From assembly GCA_947165255.1 (NCBI GenBank), contig CAMUZR010000011.1, positions 25,627 through 89,626 on the forward strand: 64,000 bases of DNA, written 5' to 3'. Shown in pieces: positions 48,457 to 58,028 of the stretch. The translations under genes were made by a program, and so were the position numbers. Within the stretch, counting starts at the first letter, position 1, and the number at the start of each line of letters is the position of its first letter. This DNA comes from an uncultured Bacteroidales bacterium. GTDB lineage: Bacteria > Bacteroidota > Bacteroidia > Bacteroidales > P3. A model generated the notes under the pieces. That model ran no database searches and was not told the DNA's origin. It was given only the letters and a program-made list of their open reading frames with translations.

Positions 48457-49449
48457 ATGAATAAAATAGCAAAACAATTAGTTGCAATATTCGTTGGCGT
48501 ACTATTCTTTGCCGGCAGTGTTGTGGCTCAGCCAGGCCAACCTGGTTCCGTTCCCGAGGGTCCCGCGCCTGAGGGGCAAACCGGAGTGCCTGTTGGATGC
48601 CCTTTCAGCGCCACCTCTTTGGACATTACGGCTACCGATGTTTGCTACCTGCCTGCGCTGGAGGCCTTCGTGGTTATCGACAGCATCGACTGTGCCGTCG
48701 ACCTGTTGATTCGCGATGCCGACTCCATGTGCCGAATTGGCCGCTTTACCACTGATGTCTATCAGGGTCGTCATGACCTTCAGAACATCATCCGTCCTAA
48801 GTCGGTATCCGTCATGGACGGTAAAATCATTGTGTTGGCAAGTTCTCAGAGAGACACCGCTTATCTGGCTGTGTTGGACCTCAATCCTGCCGAGGATGGT
48901 ACACTCCCAGTCCTCAATAAGGTGGGTTTGAATAGCACCGCCTATGCTTTCTCGGCCAACCATATTGCCGATGAGATAATTGTGGTCGACAAGAATTCTG
49001 TTGGCTACAACATTCACATTCTTGACATTCATGAGGGTCTGGAGAAGGCCGTTGAGAAGTCCAACTACCATTACCATGTGCCCAAGCAGTCCGAACGTAT
49101 CTTGGCTTCTGACCCACATGGCTTTGGCCTTGCCATCGTTGCCATCTTGGTTGTGTTCATCGCGCTTGTCTGCATCATGCTCCTGATGATGCTTTTCAGT
49201 GCTATTGTCCGCAGGTCTACTGAAAAGAAGGCCGGCAGGCCCGCTGAGGCCAAAGGTCCTTCTATCGGTGCCATTGCCAGCGGCGTTGACGGCGAGGTTT
49301 ATGCCGCCATTGCTGCTGCTATCTACGCCTACGAGCAAGACCTCCACGATGAGGAAGATACCATCATCACCATACAGAAAGTGGAACGGGCCTGGACTCC
49401 CTGGAATGCTAAGTTCTACAACATGAATCACTACTTCTCCAACAGATAA
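48457..49449 (+). CDS. OadG-family gamma subunit with N-terminal extracytoplasmic extension
   Basis: 330 aa; signal peptide, about 190-aa extension, single TM FGLAIVAILVVFIALVCIMLLMMLF, C-terminal VDGEVYAAIAAAIYAYEQDLHDEEDTIITIQKVERAWTPWNAKFY. Confidence 0.75.
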   Translation: MNKIAKQLVAIFVGVLFFAGSVVAQPGQPGSVPEGPAPEGQTGVPVGCPFSATSLDITATDVCYLPALEAFVVIDSIDCAVDLLIRDADSMCRIGRFTTDVYQGRHDLQNIIRPKSVSVMDGKIIVLASSQRDTAYLAVLDLNPAEDGTLPVLNKVGLNSTAYAFSANHIADEIIVVDKNSVGYNIHILDIHEGLEKAVEKSNYHYHVPKQSERILASDPHGFGLAIVAILVVFIALVCIMLLMMLFSAIVRRSTEKKAGRPAEAKGPSIGAIASGVDGEVYAAIAAAIYAYEQDLHDEEDTIITIQKVERAWTPWNAKFYNMNHYFSNR

Positions 49450-49494
49450 GCATGGTTTTCAACGGAAATACCCTTTATTAAAAGAACAAACACA

Positions 49495-49935
49495 ATGAAA
49501 GAATATAAATTCAAAATCAACGGCGCTGAGTACAAAGTTAACATTAACGAAGTCGAAGGCCAAGAAATCAAATTGGATGTCAACGGTACTTCTTACACTG
49601 TAACTGTTGACAAGGAGATGCGCGCACAGAAACCGCGCACAAGTGTTGTCCAAACCAAGGCTGCTCCCCGTGTGGCCGCCGCTGCCTCTGGCAATGTCCA
49701 GCGCGCTTCGGCTCCCTCCAGCGGCTCCAAAGTCACTACCCCTCTGCCTGGCACCATTCTCGACGTTTTCGTCAATGTGGGTGACCAGGTGAAGGCTGGT
49801 CAGCGTGTAGTGCTGCTAGAGGCTATGAAGATGGAAAACAACATCGAGGCCGATGCCGACGGTACTGTCACTGCTGTCGAAGTGCGCAAGGGTGACTCCG
49901 TCCTCGAAGGACAGACACTTATTGTCATTGGTTAA
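49495..49935 (+). CDS. mmdC: Biotin carboxyl carrier protein (decarboxylase biotin subunit)
   Basis: 146 aa; Ala/Pro linker, LLEAMKMENNIEADADGTV. Confidence 0.9.
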   Translation: MKEYKFKINGAEYKVNINEVEGQEIKLDVNGTSYTVTVDKEMRAQKPRTSVVQTKAAPRVAAAASGNVQRASAPSSGSKVTTPLPGTILDVFVNVGDQVKAGQRVVLLEAMKMENNIEADADGTVTAVEVRKGDSVLEGQTLIVIG

Positions 49936-49995
49936 TTAATGTTGAATTGAGAGTGCGGCCGCAGCCGCATTCCTTAAAAGAAAAACGTATAAACA

Positions 49996-51168
49996 ATGTT
50001 TAGCTTATTAGCAACAGGTGGTTTCGCAGACTTCTTGTCGACCCAGATGGTCCAGTTTTTGGAGTACACGGGTTACGCCAATGTCACGCTCGGCCACTTC
50101 ATCATGATCCTTGTCGGCTTGGTGTTCATCTTCTTGGGCATCAAGTTCGAGTTCGAGCCTCTGCTTCTCGTTCCCATTGGATTCGGTATGCTGGTGGGTA
50201 ACATCCCCTTCTATCCGGGTCTAAAGATAGGTATTTATGAGCAGAACTCGGTGTTGAATATTCTCTATCACGGCGTACAAAACGGTTGGTATCCGCCGCT
50301 AATCTTCCTAGGCATAGGTGCCATGACAGACTTTTCGGCGCTGCTGTCCAATCCCAAGCTCTTCTTGATTGGCGCAGCAGCTCAATTTGGTATCTTTGCC
50401 GCCTATATGTTGGCTCTTCTGCTGGGCTTTGCTCCCAATGAGGCTGGTGCCATCGGTATCATTGGTGGTGCTGATGGTCCTACTGCCATCTTCATCTCCT
50501 CGCAGTTGGCTCCTGACCTGATGGGTGCCATCGCCGTGTCGGCCTACTCCTACATGGCACTTGTCCCCGTCATCCAGCCGCCTATCATGCGTCTTTGCAC
50601 CACTGATAAAGAACGCCGCATCCGTATGAAACCTCCACGCCAGGTGTCTAAGGTTGAGAAGATTATCTTCCCCATCATTGGTTTCCTCTTCTGTGCCTTC
50701 GTAGTGCCGTCGGGTCTGCCCCTGCTGGGTATGCTTTTCTTTGGTAACCTACTGAAGGAGAGCGGTGTTACAAAACGTCTGAGTGACGTGGCCAGCAATG
50801 CCATTGTCAACATCTGCACCCTCCTCATCGGTCTCACCGTGGGCGCTTCCACTCAAGCCACCTCGTTCCTCACCGGTCGTTCGCTATTGATTTTCGGCTT
50901 GGGTGCTTTGTCGTTCATTGTCGCTACTTTCAGCGGTGTTCTGTTCGTCAAGTTCTTCAACCTCTTCCTCAAGGAAGGTAACAAAATCAATCCTCTCATC
51001 GGCAACTCCGGTGTCAGCGCCGTGCCCGATGCCGCCCGTGTTTCCAACAACGTGGGTCTCGAATACGACAAGACAAACTATCTGCTGCAACATGCCATGG
51101 GCCCCAATGTGGCCGGCGTGGTCGGCTCAGCCGTAGCAGCAGGTATCCTGCTGGCTTTCTTGCACTAA
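49996..51168 (+). CDS. oadB: Sodium ion-translocating decarboxylase beta subunit
   Basis: 390 aa; IGIIGGADGPTAIFISSQLAPDLMGAIAVSAYSYMALVPVIQPPIMR. Confidence 0.93.
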   Translation: MFSLLATGGFADFLSTQMVQFLEYTGYANVTLGHFIMILVGLVFIFLGIKFEFEPLLLVPIGFGMLVGNIPFYPGLKIGIYEQNSVLNILYHGVQNGWYPPLIFLGIGAMTDFSALLSNPKLFLIGAAAQFGIFAAYMLALLLGFAPNEAGAIGIIGGADGPTAIFISSQLAPDLMGAIAVSAYSYMALVPVIQPPIMRLCTTDKERRIRMKPPRQVSKVEKIIFPIIGFLFCAFVVPSGLPLLGMLFFGNLLKESGVTKRLSDVASNAIVNICTLLIGLTVGASTQATSFLTGRSLLIFGLGALSFIVATFSGVLFVKFFNLFLKEGNKINPLIGNSGVSAVPDAARVSNNVGLEYDKTNYLLQHAMGPNVAGVVGSAVAAGILLAFLH

Positions 51169-51192
51169 TTGCCAGATTGCCGCATAACCCCG

Positions 51193-51227
51193 AAAGAGGG
51201 TGCTTCCTGGTGGGAGTACCCTCTTTT
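51193..51227 (+). terminator. Intrinsic terminator after oadB
   Basis: AAAGAGGGT (51193-51201)/ACCCTCTTTT (51218-51227). Confidence 0.7.
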
Positions 51228-51309
51228 GACTTTATTTCTGAAATAGTTGTCGATTTTTATGGTATACAATAAAAAGCATCTTTTTGCGTTTTTTTAAAAA
51301 AGAAACTAT

Positions 51310-53277
51310 ATGCGATACTGTCACACCTTTCTGCTACTGCTCATGCTTCTATTCCCTGTCGTGGCCGGGGCTCAGATTTCGCCGCGCTGTTCCATTTCTT
51401 TCACTGTGGAGGACACTCTCTTGCTGCCGGGAGCCACACCTGATGCCGACTCGGTACGATTCCATCTTCGGGCTTCGACAGAGGCTGACAGCCTCTTTTG
51501 GTCGCCCGCATCCCTCTTTCCTGACCTGAGCGCCGCTGAGCAGTGGGTGACTCTTGGATGTGGCGACACCCTCATGGTGTACCTCACTGGTTATTTCAGC
51601 AATGTCAACCTTTTCCATTGGCAGCAACCAGGCTTTGTCCATTCCCACACTGGTTACAACTATATTTCTACGCCTGGTGATGGCACCCTCTGCCAACCGC
51701 GCAGCATTACCACAGAGACTAACCTGCAACAGCTATGCCCCGATCTGACGATGAACAACTATCAAAACGCCATCGTCCTGCGCACCGATACCCTCCGCTG
51801 CTATGGCGATTCGGTTCCAGTCTTTTTCGACTACGACTCAAACCATCGAACCGAGACTCTCACTGCATTGACGAACAGCCTGAGACGAATACCCTTCGAC
51901 AGCAACTATGTCCCCTTCTATGTCGACACCATTGAGATGTGGAATCCTATGCGCAGCCACACTTTTGTGCTCAATATCAACCATTATCGCTTTCAAGAGA
52001 CAGGTGATACCTTAGCCGCGCTGCCCTCCCTTTGCTACTCATGGGAAATTGACGACACGGCTCGCATCTTCTTTTCGGTCGGCCACAATGTCCGTATGTG
52101 CGACACTACTTTCTTCTTTTCCAATCCAGAGTTGCCCCGTTCTGGTGTCCGCCCCTCGCAGAGCAATATCCATACTCATCACTTCAACTCCACACCACGC
52201 CCCCACGGCACCGCCATTTTTCGCTTCTACGAGACCCCCACCCCCTATTACCGAACCACGCCTTATCTCTGCATCAACCGACTGGAAATGTTAGGTGACT
52301 GCTGGGCATCTGACAGCCTCTTGCTGTCTGTGCCTCCATGCGGCTGTCAAGTGCGCGACACGATGACACGTTCGATTTGCCGTTCGCAATTCCCCTATAC
52401 ATGGCAAGGCATCATTTTTGACCAACCCGGAACCGACTCTCTGCTTATCCAATCCACACTCTGCGACACCTTGCGCTTTTTGCGGCTTTCCTTGCTCCCT
52501 GACGACACACTCTCCCTCTCCGACACAGTCGTGGAGAACTCGCTTCCTTGGACCTATCACGGCCACTCATATCAGACCTCTGGCCTCGACACCCTATTGC
52601 TTACAGGAGTGTTGCCCGCCTGTGACACGTTGCTCTATTACAGCCTGACCGTCATCCCCAATGTTTATGACACCACCTACACTTATATCTGTCCTAGCCA
52701 GTTGCCATACACCCTGGCCGGCCAAACGGTCACAGGCGACACCATTCTCAGCCTCACCCTTCAAGGTAGTTTGGGACAGGACAGCACCGTAAGCTACTTC
52801 CTTTTTGTCAATGCCGATAGCGACACAACTATCTTTGACACCATTACTGAGGATCAGCTGCCATGGGAGTTCCAGGGAACCGTCTTCACCGACTCTGCTA
52901 GCAACTACCCCATCCTCCTTACAAACGAAGTGGGATGCGACAGCACCATTTTTTACAACCTATATATCTTCTGGAACGGCGACCACTGCGACAGCCTGCT
53001 GCAGTTTCCCAACCTCGTTACGCCCAATGGCGATGGCAACAACGACCGCTTTGTTATTGTGGGACTGGTCGAAAACCAGTGCTATCCATACAATTCACTT
53101 ATCATTTATGACCGAACTGGTCGTGTTGTCTTTCGAGCCTACAACATCAGTCGCGACGACCAGTTCTGGGATCCCTCCGTCCGCCATATTCCTTCGGGCA
53201 CCTATTTCTACCGTTTTGAGGGGCGTGGCATTAGCCATGCCACTCAGCACCAAGGCTGCATTGAACTACTGAAATGA
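51310..53277 (+). CDS. Secreted protein with T9SS type B (gliding-motility-associated) C-terminal domain
   Basis: 655 aa; signal peptide; FPNLVTPNGDGNNDRFVIVGLVENQCYPYNSLIIYDRTGRVVFRAYNISRDDQFWD. Confidence 0.88.
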   Translation: MRYCHTFLLLLMLLFPVVAGAQISPRCSISFTVEDTLLLPGATPDADSVRFHLRASTEADSLFWSPASLFPDLSAAEQWVTLGCGDTLMVYLTGYFSNVNLFHWQQPGFVHSHTGYNYISTPGDGTLCQPRSITTETNLQQLCPDLTMNNYQNAIVLRTDTLRCYGDSVPVFFDYDSNHRTETLTALTNSLRRIPFDSNYVPFYVDTIEMWNPMRSHTFVLNINHYRFQETGDTLAALPSLCYSWEIDDTARIFFSVGHNVRMCDTTFFFSNPELPRSGVRPSQSNIHTHHFNSTPRPHGTAIFRFYETPTPYYRTTPYLCINRLEMLGDCWASDSLLLSVPPCGCQVRDTMTRSICRSQFPYTWQGIIFDQPGTDSLLIQSTLCDTLRFLRLSLLPDDTLSLSDTVVENSLPWTYHGHSYQTSGLDTLLLTGVLPACDTLLYYSLTVIPNVYDTTYTYICPSQLPYTLAGQTVTGDTILSLTLQGSLGQDSTVSYFLFVNADSDTTIFDTITEDQLPWEFQGTVFTDSASNYPILLTNEVGCDSTIFYNLYIFWNGDHCDSLLQFPNLVTPNGDGNNDRFVIVGLVENQCYPYNSLIIYDRTGRVVFRAYNISRDDQFWDPSVRHIPSGTYFYRFEGRGISHATQHQGCIELLK

Positions 53278-54446
53278 AAACACTAGTCAACATATTTGAC
53301 CCCGACGAGCCATCCGCCGCCTACCTCTTTTTGAAACAATATTATAAAGCAGGCGACCGTCTTCTCTTTATCTCCACCCGCGACCAACGTGAAGATGTCG
53401 CCCCATACGCTGCTCTTTTTCACCTCCCCGAGGAGCAAATTTCCATCATCTCCTTTCGACGCAGCGAGGATAGTTATATCTACGAGCGCATCTGCCGCCG
53501 TTTACGTTCTCAGTTGGACAATGCAATGGAATATTGGGTTAACTTGGCAGGTGGTTCTCGTTATTCGGCCTTGGCCATTCAGCATGTCTTTGAACAGTTT
53601 CACGCACGTTTCTTTTATGTGCAGACGCGGGAGAACCTCATAGTGAGTTCCGTTTTCGACGACAGCATTTATGACAATGACGACACTATTGAGCCCATTC
53701 AGTACCGCATGACCATTGGCGAATATTTGCAACTACAGGGTCTCCGACACGATGTAGACACCCGTCGTCACACCCCAATCCGCAGCTTTGACGATTGTTG
53801 CCGCATTTTCGAGTGCTTTAAGGCACGGCGGCTGACTGATGCCGCCTACCATACATTGGAGTTGCTGCGCATCCACTATCGCGGCTCGCGCCACGCTGTG
53901 ACACTTGCTGCCATTGCCAAAGGTGCTTCCCGCAGCAAAGAACCTGCCCCCGGCATCACCGCCCTTCTCCAACAACTGGGCTTTGTGCCTCGCGATCCCG
54001 ACCGTCTCTCTCCAGACGAGCTCGACTACCTCACCGGTGGCTGGTTCGAAGAGTATGTCTACTACATCATCGTTCGCCATGTCCACCCACAGCAAGCCGC
54101 CATTGGAGTGCGCATATCCCGCCCCGGCAGCCATCAGCACAACAACGAACTCGACGTGGTATTCATCAAGGCCAATACCCTCTTCGTGGTGGAGTGTAAG
54201 ACTGGCGTGGCTACAGACCACCTTTTCAATGAGATTGTCTACAAAGCCTGTGCACTCAAGGAAACCTTCCTTGGACTATCCTGTCGTTCCTATATCTTCA
54301 CCCTCAAGAACGACCATGACCATCATTTGGCTCAGGTAGCCGACATCATGGGTGTCACCCTCTGTCCCAAAGGCATCCTCACCGACCCTGGCAAGATGCA
54401 TAAAGTCTTCGATGCAATTATCCGCCAATCCCACGAGTTTAAATAA
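53274..54446 (+). CDS. Card1/Can2-like DUF1887 family protein (CARF-like domain + PD-(D/E)XK nuclease)
   Basis: 390 aa; CARF-like YWVNLAGGSRYSALAIQHVFEQF; GGWFEEYVYYII; nuclease motif NELDVVFIKANTLFVVECKTG. ATGA overlap with the upstream gene. Confidence 0.8.
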   Translation: MKTLVNIFDPDEPSAAYLFLKQYYKAGDRLLFISTRDQREDVAPYAALFHLPEEQISIISFRRSEDSYIYERICRRLRSQLDNAMEYWVNLAGGSRYSALAIQHVFEQFHARFFYVQTRENLIVSSVFDDSIYDNDDTIEPIQYRMTIGEYLQLQGLRHDVDTRRHTPIRSFDDCCRIFECFKARRLTDAAYHTLELLRIHYRGSRHAVTLAAIAKGASRSKEPAPGITALLQQLGFVPRDPDRLSPDELDYLTGGWFEEYVYYIIVRHVHPQQAAIGVRISRPGSHQHNNELDVVFIKANTLFVVECKTGVATDHLFNEIVYKACALKETFLGLSCRSYIFTLKNDHDHHLAQVADIMGVTLCPKGILTDPGKMHKVFDAIIRQSHEFK

Positions 54447-54469
54447 ACCAATCAATTAATATCTGCCTT

Positions 54470-55621
54470 ATGAAAAAACATTTATTACTATTCCCTTTAC
54501 TCTGTCTACTCTTCTTGCCGGTGTTGGCCAACGATGGTGTTTACTACACTTCGGGCAACCAGTTGGTGCCCATGCAGGAAACCGACATTAGTGTACGCAA
54601 GGAAATCCTCACTATCACCCTGCTGGACAGCTCTGTGACCTTGGTGGACGTCTATTATGAGTTCTTTAACCCCAACTCCACCGCCAAGACAGTCCTTATG
54701 GGATTTGAGGCTGACCCTCCGTCGGGTGGCTTTCCCTCCTTCAGTTGGAGTGGAGGACATCCTTTCGTCGGCAATTTCACAGTCGAGATGAATGGACGCA
54801 CCCTCAGTTTTCGAAATGGCCTCTGCCTGCTCGGCAGTCAGAGGCTTGACACCCTCACCTTGGGTGGTAAATACGAAATCGACGAAGAAGGTTGGATCTG
54901 GGACAAAACCACCGAAAGATACCCCGAAGTTGCCTTTGTTTATTATTTCGATGCCACTTTCCAACCCGGGACGAACCGTGTGCACCACACCTACTCCTTC
55001 CGCACTGCCAACAGCAATTCCAGTAGCTTCTCCGTCCAGTACAAGCTGACGCCAGCTGCACGCTGGGCCAATGGACAGATAGACGACTTTACCCTCGTGG
55101 TGAGGGCAGAGCGCACCGCCAAGCATTTCGTCATTGCTGACACTGTCTTTCCTAATCCTCAGTTCACCCTCACCGAAGGCATCGGCAAGCACCGCCACAC
55201 GGCCACTTGCTATTGGAACCAGCCTGGCCATGAGTTCTCTCTCCGTGATGGCTCATATACCCTTCATCTCAACAACTTCAAACCGCAGAAAGAGTTGGAT
55301 ATCGTTTCCGCCGACAACTGCCTTGCCTACCAAAACTTCTTTGCCGACCACATCAACCTGCCCTTTGGCTTCTTCTACGATCGCTCCAGTACTTTAGGCC
55401 TCTGGTATCAGGCATCTATGCTTCCTCGCGAGGAATCTTTCCGCCGACGTATTGCCCGCAACCTACCCTACGCCCATCGTGGCCGAATGTTCAAGTCCCC
55501 CGAACTTCAAAAATATTTCGAGTCGCTCTGGTGGTACATGCCCGACCCCAACTACGTCGATGACCCCTCCGATTTCACAGAATACGACCGCGAATACATT
55601 AAGTGGGGCAAGGGGGAATAA
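54470..55621 (+). CDS. Secreted DUF4424-like protein
   Basis: 383 aa; signal peptide, ANDGVYYTSGNQLVPMQETDISVRKEILTITL. Confidence 0.6.
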   Translation: MKKHLLLFPLLCLLFLPVLANDGVYYTSGNQLVPMQETDISVRKEILTITLLDSSVTLVDVYYEFFNPNSTAKTVLMGFEADPPSGGFPSFSWSGGHPFVGNFTVEMNGRTLSFRNGLCLLGSQRLDTLTLGGKYEIDEEGWIWDKTTERYPEVAFVYYFDATFQPGTNRVHHTYSFRTANSNSSSFSVQYKLTPAARWANGQIDDFTLVVRAERTAKHFVIADTVFPNPQFTLTEGIGKHRHTATCYWNQPGHEFSLRDGSYTLHLNNFKPQKELDIVSADNCLAYQNFFADHINLPFGFFYDRSSTLGLWYQASMLPREESFRRRIARNLPYAHRGRMFKSPELQKYFESLWWYMPDPNYVDDPSDFTEYDREYIKWGKGE

Positions 55622-55865
55622 TCTTCTCCCAACCATTTTTTAGGCGTATGGGTAAATTTTTTGGATGGATTTGGGTGTTTGTTGCAAATGGGGCATTTTT
55701 TAGGATTGCCGATTCGAAATTTTTTTTCCCCGCGCAGTTTGAAGTATAGAGGTTCAATACTGGTCAGTCACTCAATGGTAAATTGTATTTTATGATGTGC
55801 GAGTATTCACATGCCGTACATTTCATCTTGAACATTTATTAACTTTTAATGTAATTTGAGCATCT

Positions 55866-55968
55866 GCAAGGCAGTTTATCATAGGAGTCCAGCCGATTTT
55901 ATCCTGTAACAAAAGCGATAGACCTAAAGAGCGCACTCCGTCATTGAGGGATGCGCTCTTTTATTTTG
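55866..55968 (+). ncRNA. Candidate small RNA
   Basis: TTG(55828-55830)-N21-TAATTTG upstream; hairpin AAGAGCGCA (55927-55935)/TGCGCTCTT (55952-55960) plus TTTTATTTT; no ORF. Confidence 0.35.
55927..55967 (+). terminator. Intrinsic terminator
   Basis: 9-bp stem with T-rich tail. Confidence 0.7.
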
Positions 55969-56023
55969 CTGTATGTGGGGTTGTTGGGGTGCTGCTTTTC
56001 GCAGCGTAAGATAGGAGTGGCGT

Positions 56024-56662
56024 TCAGATGGTGGGTTGTTGTTTCAGCCAGCGGTTGACTTCTTTGATGCGCTCACGGGCTTGTTGGCTGAATTCGTCAT
56101 CCGGGGCAAGGATGGGAGCGAGGTAGTTTTGCCATTCGGGTGATTGGAAGTATTGGCGCTGGCGCTGGATATACTCTTTCAGTTTGATTTTGGTGCCGTC
56201 GAAGTCGGCTATGACCCACTGGCCGTCCAGTCTTATCAAGCTGAGTTTGTGCTCTCGGCTTTCTCCGTAGTTGGTGAGCATGAATATGGCTTCGGCTCCG
56301 TCGCCTTGGGCGTTAATGTCTTCAACGTTAACGGTACGGTTGGGGTCGCGGCCGCCATTTCCGCTGACGAGGGTATAGAGCCACTCGTCGGAGCCTATCT
56401 CCCCTATGCCGTCGCTGGGTACTGCCCAGGCTTGTTGAAGCAGATCGTAATATTCAGGCGCAAAGGCTGAGTCGCTTCCGGAAATGATTTCATGGTCGGG
56501 AAGGAATTCAATCAGTTGGGCAACACGTTCTTGGGTGGGCGGTTCGTTGCCGACATTTTCGAATGGTAGGGATTCGTCAGTGTTGCAGCCGCCCTTTCCG
56601 GCACAGGATATTAGGCCGAGGGCGATGAACGAGGCGAGGACGAGGAAAACTATTTTTTTCAT
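56024..56662 (-). CDS. Hypothetical lipoprotein
   Basis: 212 aa; MKKIVFLVLASFIALGLISCAGKGG lipobox. Confidence 0.75.
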   Translation of the reverse strand: MKKIVFLVLASFIALGLISCAGKGGCNTDESLPFENVGNEPPTQERVAQLIEFLPDHEIISGSDSAFAPEYYDLLQQAWAVPSDGIGEIGSDEWLYTLVSGNGGRDPNRTVNVEDINAQGDGAEAIFMLTNYGESREHKLSLIRLDGQWVIADFDGTKIKLKEYIQRQRQYFQSPEWQNYLAPILAPDDEFSQQARERIKEVNRWLKQQPTI

Positions 56663-57303
56663 TGTTTAGTTTGCGTTAGGATTTGGCAAAGGGATTGGTA
56701 GTTGACGCCTTGGAAAGAGTCTAGCACATGGCTGCAACGGGACTCTATGGCGGCGCGCGGATGGGTGGTGGCCATGCCGAAGGTGAACATGCCTGCCGCC
56801 ATGCCTGCGTCAAGTCCGCTGAAGGCGTCTTCGAATACAATACATTCGGTAGGCGGCTGGCCAAGCATCTCTGCAGCCCGCAGATAGCAGTCGGGGTGGG
56901 GTTTAGATGCAATGAAGTCTTCGGCGGTGAGGATGCGGTCGAAGAGTTGCGGGAAAGCGGGCATTTGCGATTGGACGTGCAGCATCTTGTCGCAGTTGGA
57001 GCTGGTAACCAAGGCCAGTAGGATGCCGTGTCGGTGTAAGTCGTGCAGCAGTTCTTCTGCTCCCGGAAAGAAGCGGTAGCGCATGGTTCGCTCTGACTGG
57101 TATAGTTGGCGGATGAGGTCTTGCTGCATTTCTTCCTGTGGAAAGTAACGCTGCATGATATCGGTTAGGGTAGTGCCTTTGATTTGTTGGGCGAAATCAG
57201 CAATTTCGGGATGATATTGCCGACCTACGGCACTCCAAAATTGGGTGTAATGTCCTTCGGTGTCGAAGAGGGTTCCGTCCAGGTCAAAGAGGGCTGCTTT
57301 CAT
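56659..57303 (-). CDS. HAD superfamily hydrolase (beta-phosphoglucomutase-like)
   Basis: 214 aa; LFDLDGTLFDTEG, LVTSSNCDKM, KPHPDCYLRAAEMLG, VFEDAFSGLDAGMAAGM. Confidence 0.88.
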   Translation of the reverse strand: MKAALFDLDGTLFDTEGHYTQFWSAVGRQYHPEIADFAQQIKGTTLTDIMQRYFPQEEMQQDLIRQLYQSERTMRYRFFPGAEELLHDLHRHGILLALVTSSNCDKMLHVQSQMPAFPQLFDRILTAEDFIASKPHPDCYLRAAEMLGQPPTECIVFEDAFSGLDAGMAAGMFTFGMATTHPRAAIESRCSHVLDSFQGVNYQSLCQILTQTKQ

Positions 57304-57357
57304 ATTTAATGCCGAGTTCAGAATTCTTGGAGGGGCAATGACAGAATGAATTTAGGG

Positions 57358-57927
57358 CTAGTCTGTGGGGATTTGTTTAATTATTTTGGCAGGTACACCG
57401 CCGACTATGGTGTTGTCAGGCACGTCTTTGGAAACTACGGCTCCTGCGGCCACGACGGCTCCGGCGCCAATGGTGACTCCCTGCAGGATGGTGGCATGGG
57501 CTCCTATCCATACGTTGGGACCTACATGGATGGGCTTGTGGTAAAGGCTCTGCCGGTCTGAAGGAGCAAGGCCGTGGTTAAGTGTGGCGAAGACCACTTG
57601 TGGGCCGATGAGGCATCCTTCGCCAATCCAGATGCCGCCCTGGTCTTGAAACTGGCAGCCGGCATTGATAAAAACGTTGGGGGCAATGTGTAGGTTGCGG
57701 CCGAAGTCGGTGCTGAATGGCGGGTTGATGTTCACCGTCTCGTCCAAGGGGTATCCGAAGAGCTGACTCAGCAGCTGGCAGCGCTCTTCGGGTGTGTGGA
57801 AGCCGGTGTTGTACTGGCAGGTGATGCGCTGGGCTTCAAGGGTCTGCTGCCGCATGAAGGCAACGATGTCGGGACGGTTAAGCGGCTGGCCGTCGGCAAT
57901 GAGTTGTTGAAATTCTGCAAGAGTCAT
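57358..57927 (-). CDS. Maltose/galactoside O-acetyltransferase family (left-handed beta-helix)
   Basis: 189 aa; FINAGCQFQDQGGIWIGEGCLIGPQVVFATLNHGL, VWIGAHATILQGVTIGAGAVVAAGAVVSKDVP. Confidence 0.88.
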   Translation of the reverse strand: MTLAEFQQLIADGQPLNRPDIVAFMRQQTLEAQRITCQYNTGFHTPEERCQLLSQLFGYPLDETVNINPPFSTDFGRNLHIAPNVFINAGCQFQDQGGIWIGEGCLIGPQVVFATLNHGLAPSDRQSLYHKPIHVGPNVWIGAHATILQGVTIGAGAVVAAGAVVSKDVPDNTIVGGVPAKIIKQIPTD

Positions 57928-57955
57928 GTTGTAATGGAATTAGTATAAAAAACAT

Positions 57956-58017
57956 GAATTCAAAATTCTGAATTCAGAGTGGCTGTATCTCCACTTAGAA
58001 TTCAGAATCTTGAATTC
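57956..58017. repeat. Imperfect 27-bp palindrome
   Basis: GAATTCAAAATTCTGAATTCAGAGTGG (57956-57982) and CCACTTAGAATTCAGAATCTTGAATTC (57991-58017), 24/27 paired, 8-nt loop. Confidence 0.85.
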
Positions 58018-58028
58018 GTAACCAGGTG

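Noticed and set aside
53274-54446. CRISPR array expected near the Card1-like gene
   Set aside because: No regularly spaced direct repeats or cas genes seen anywhere in the window.
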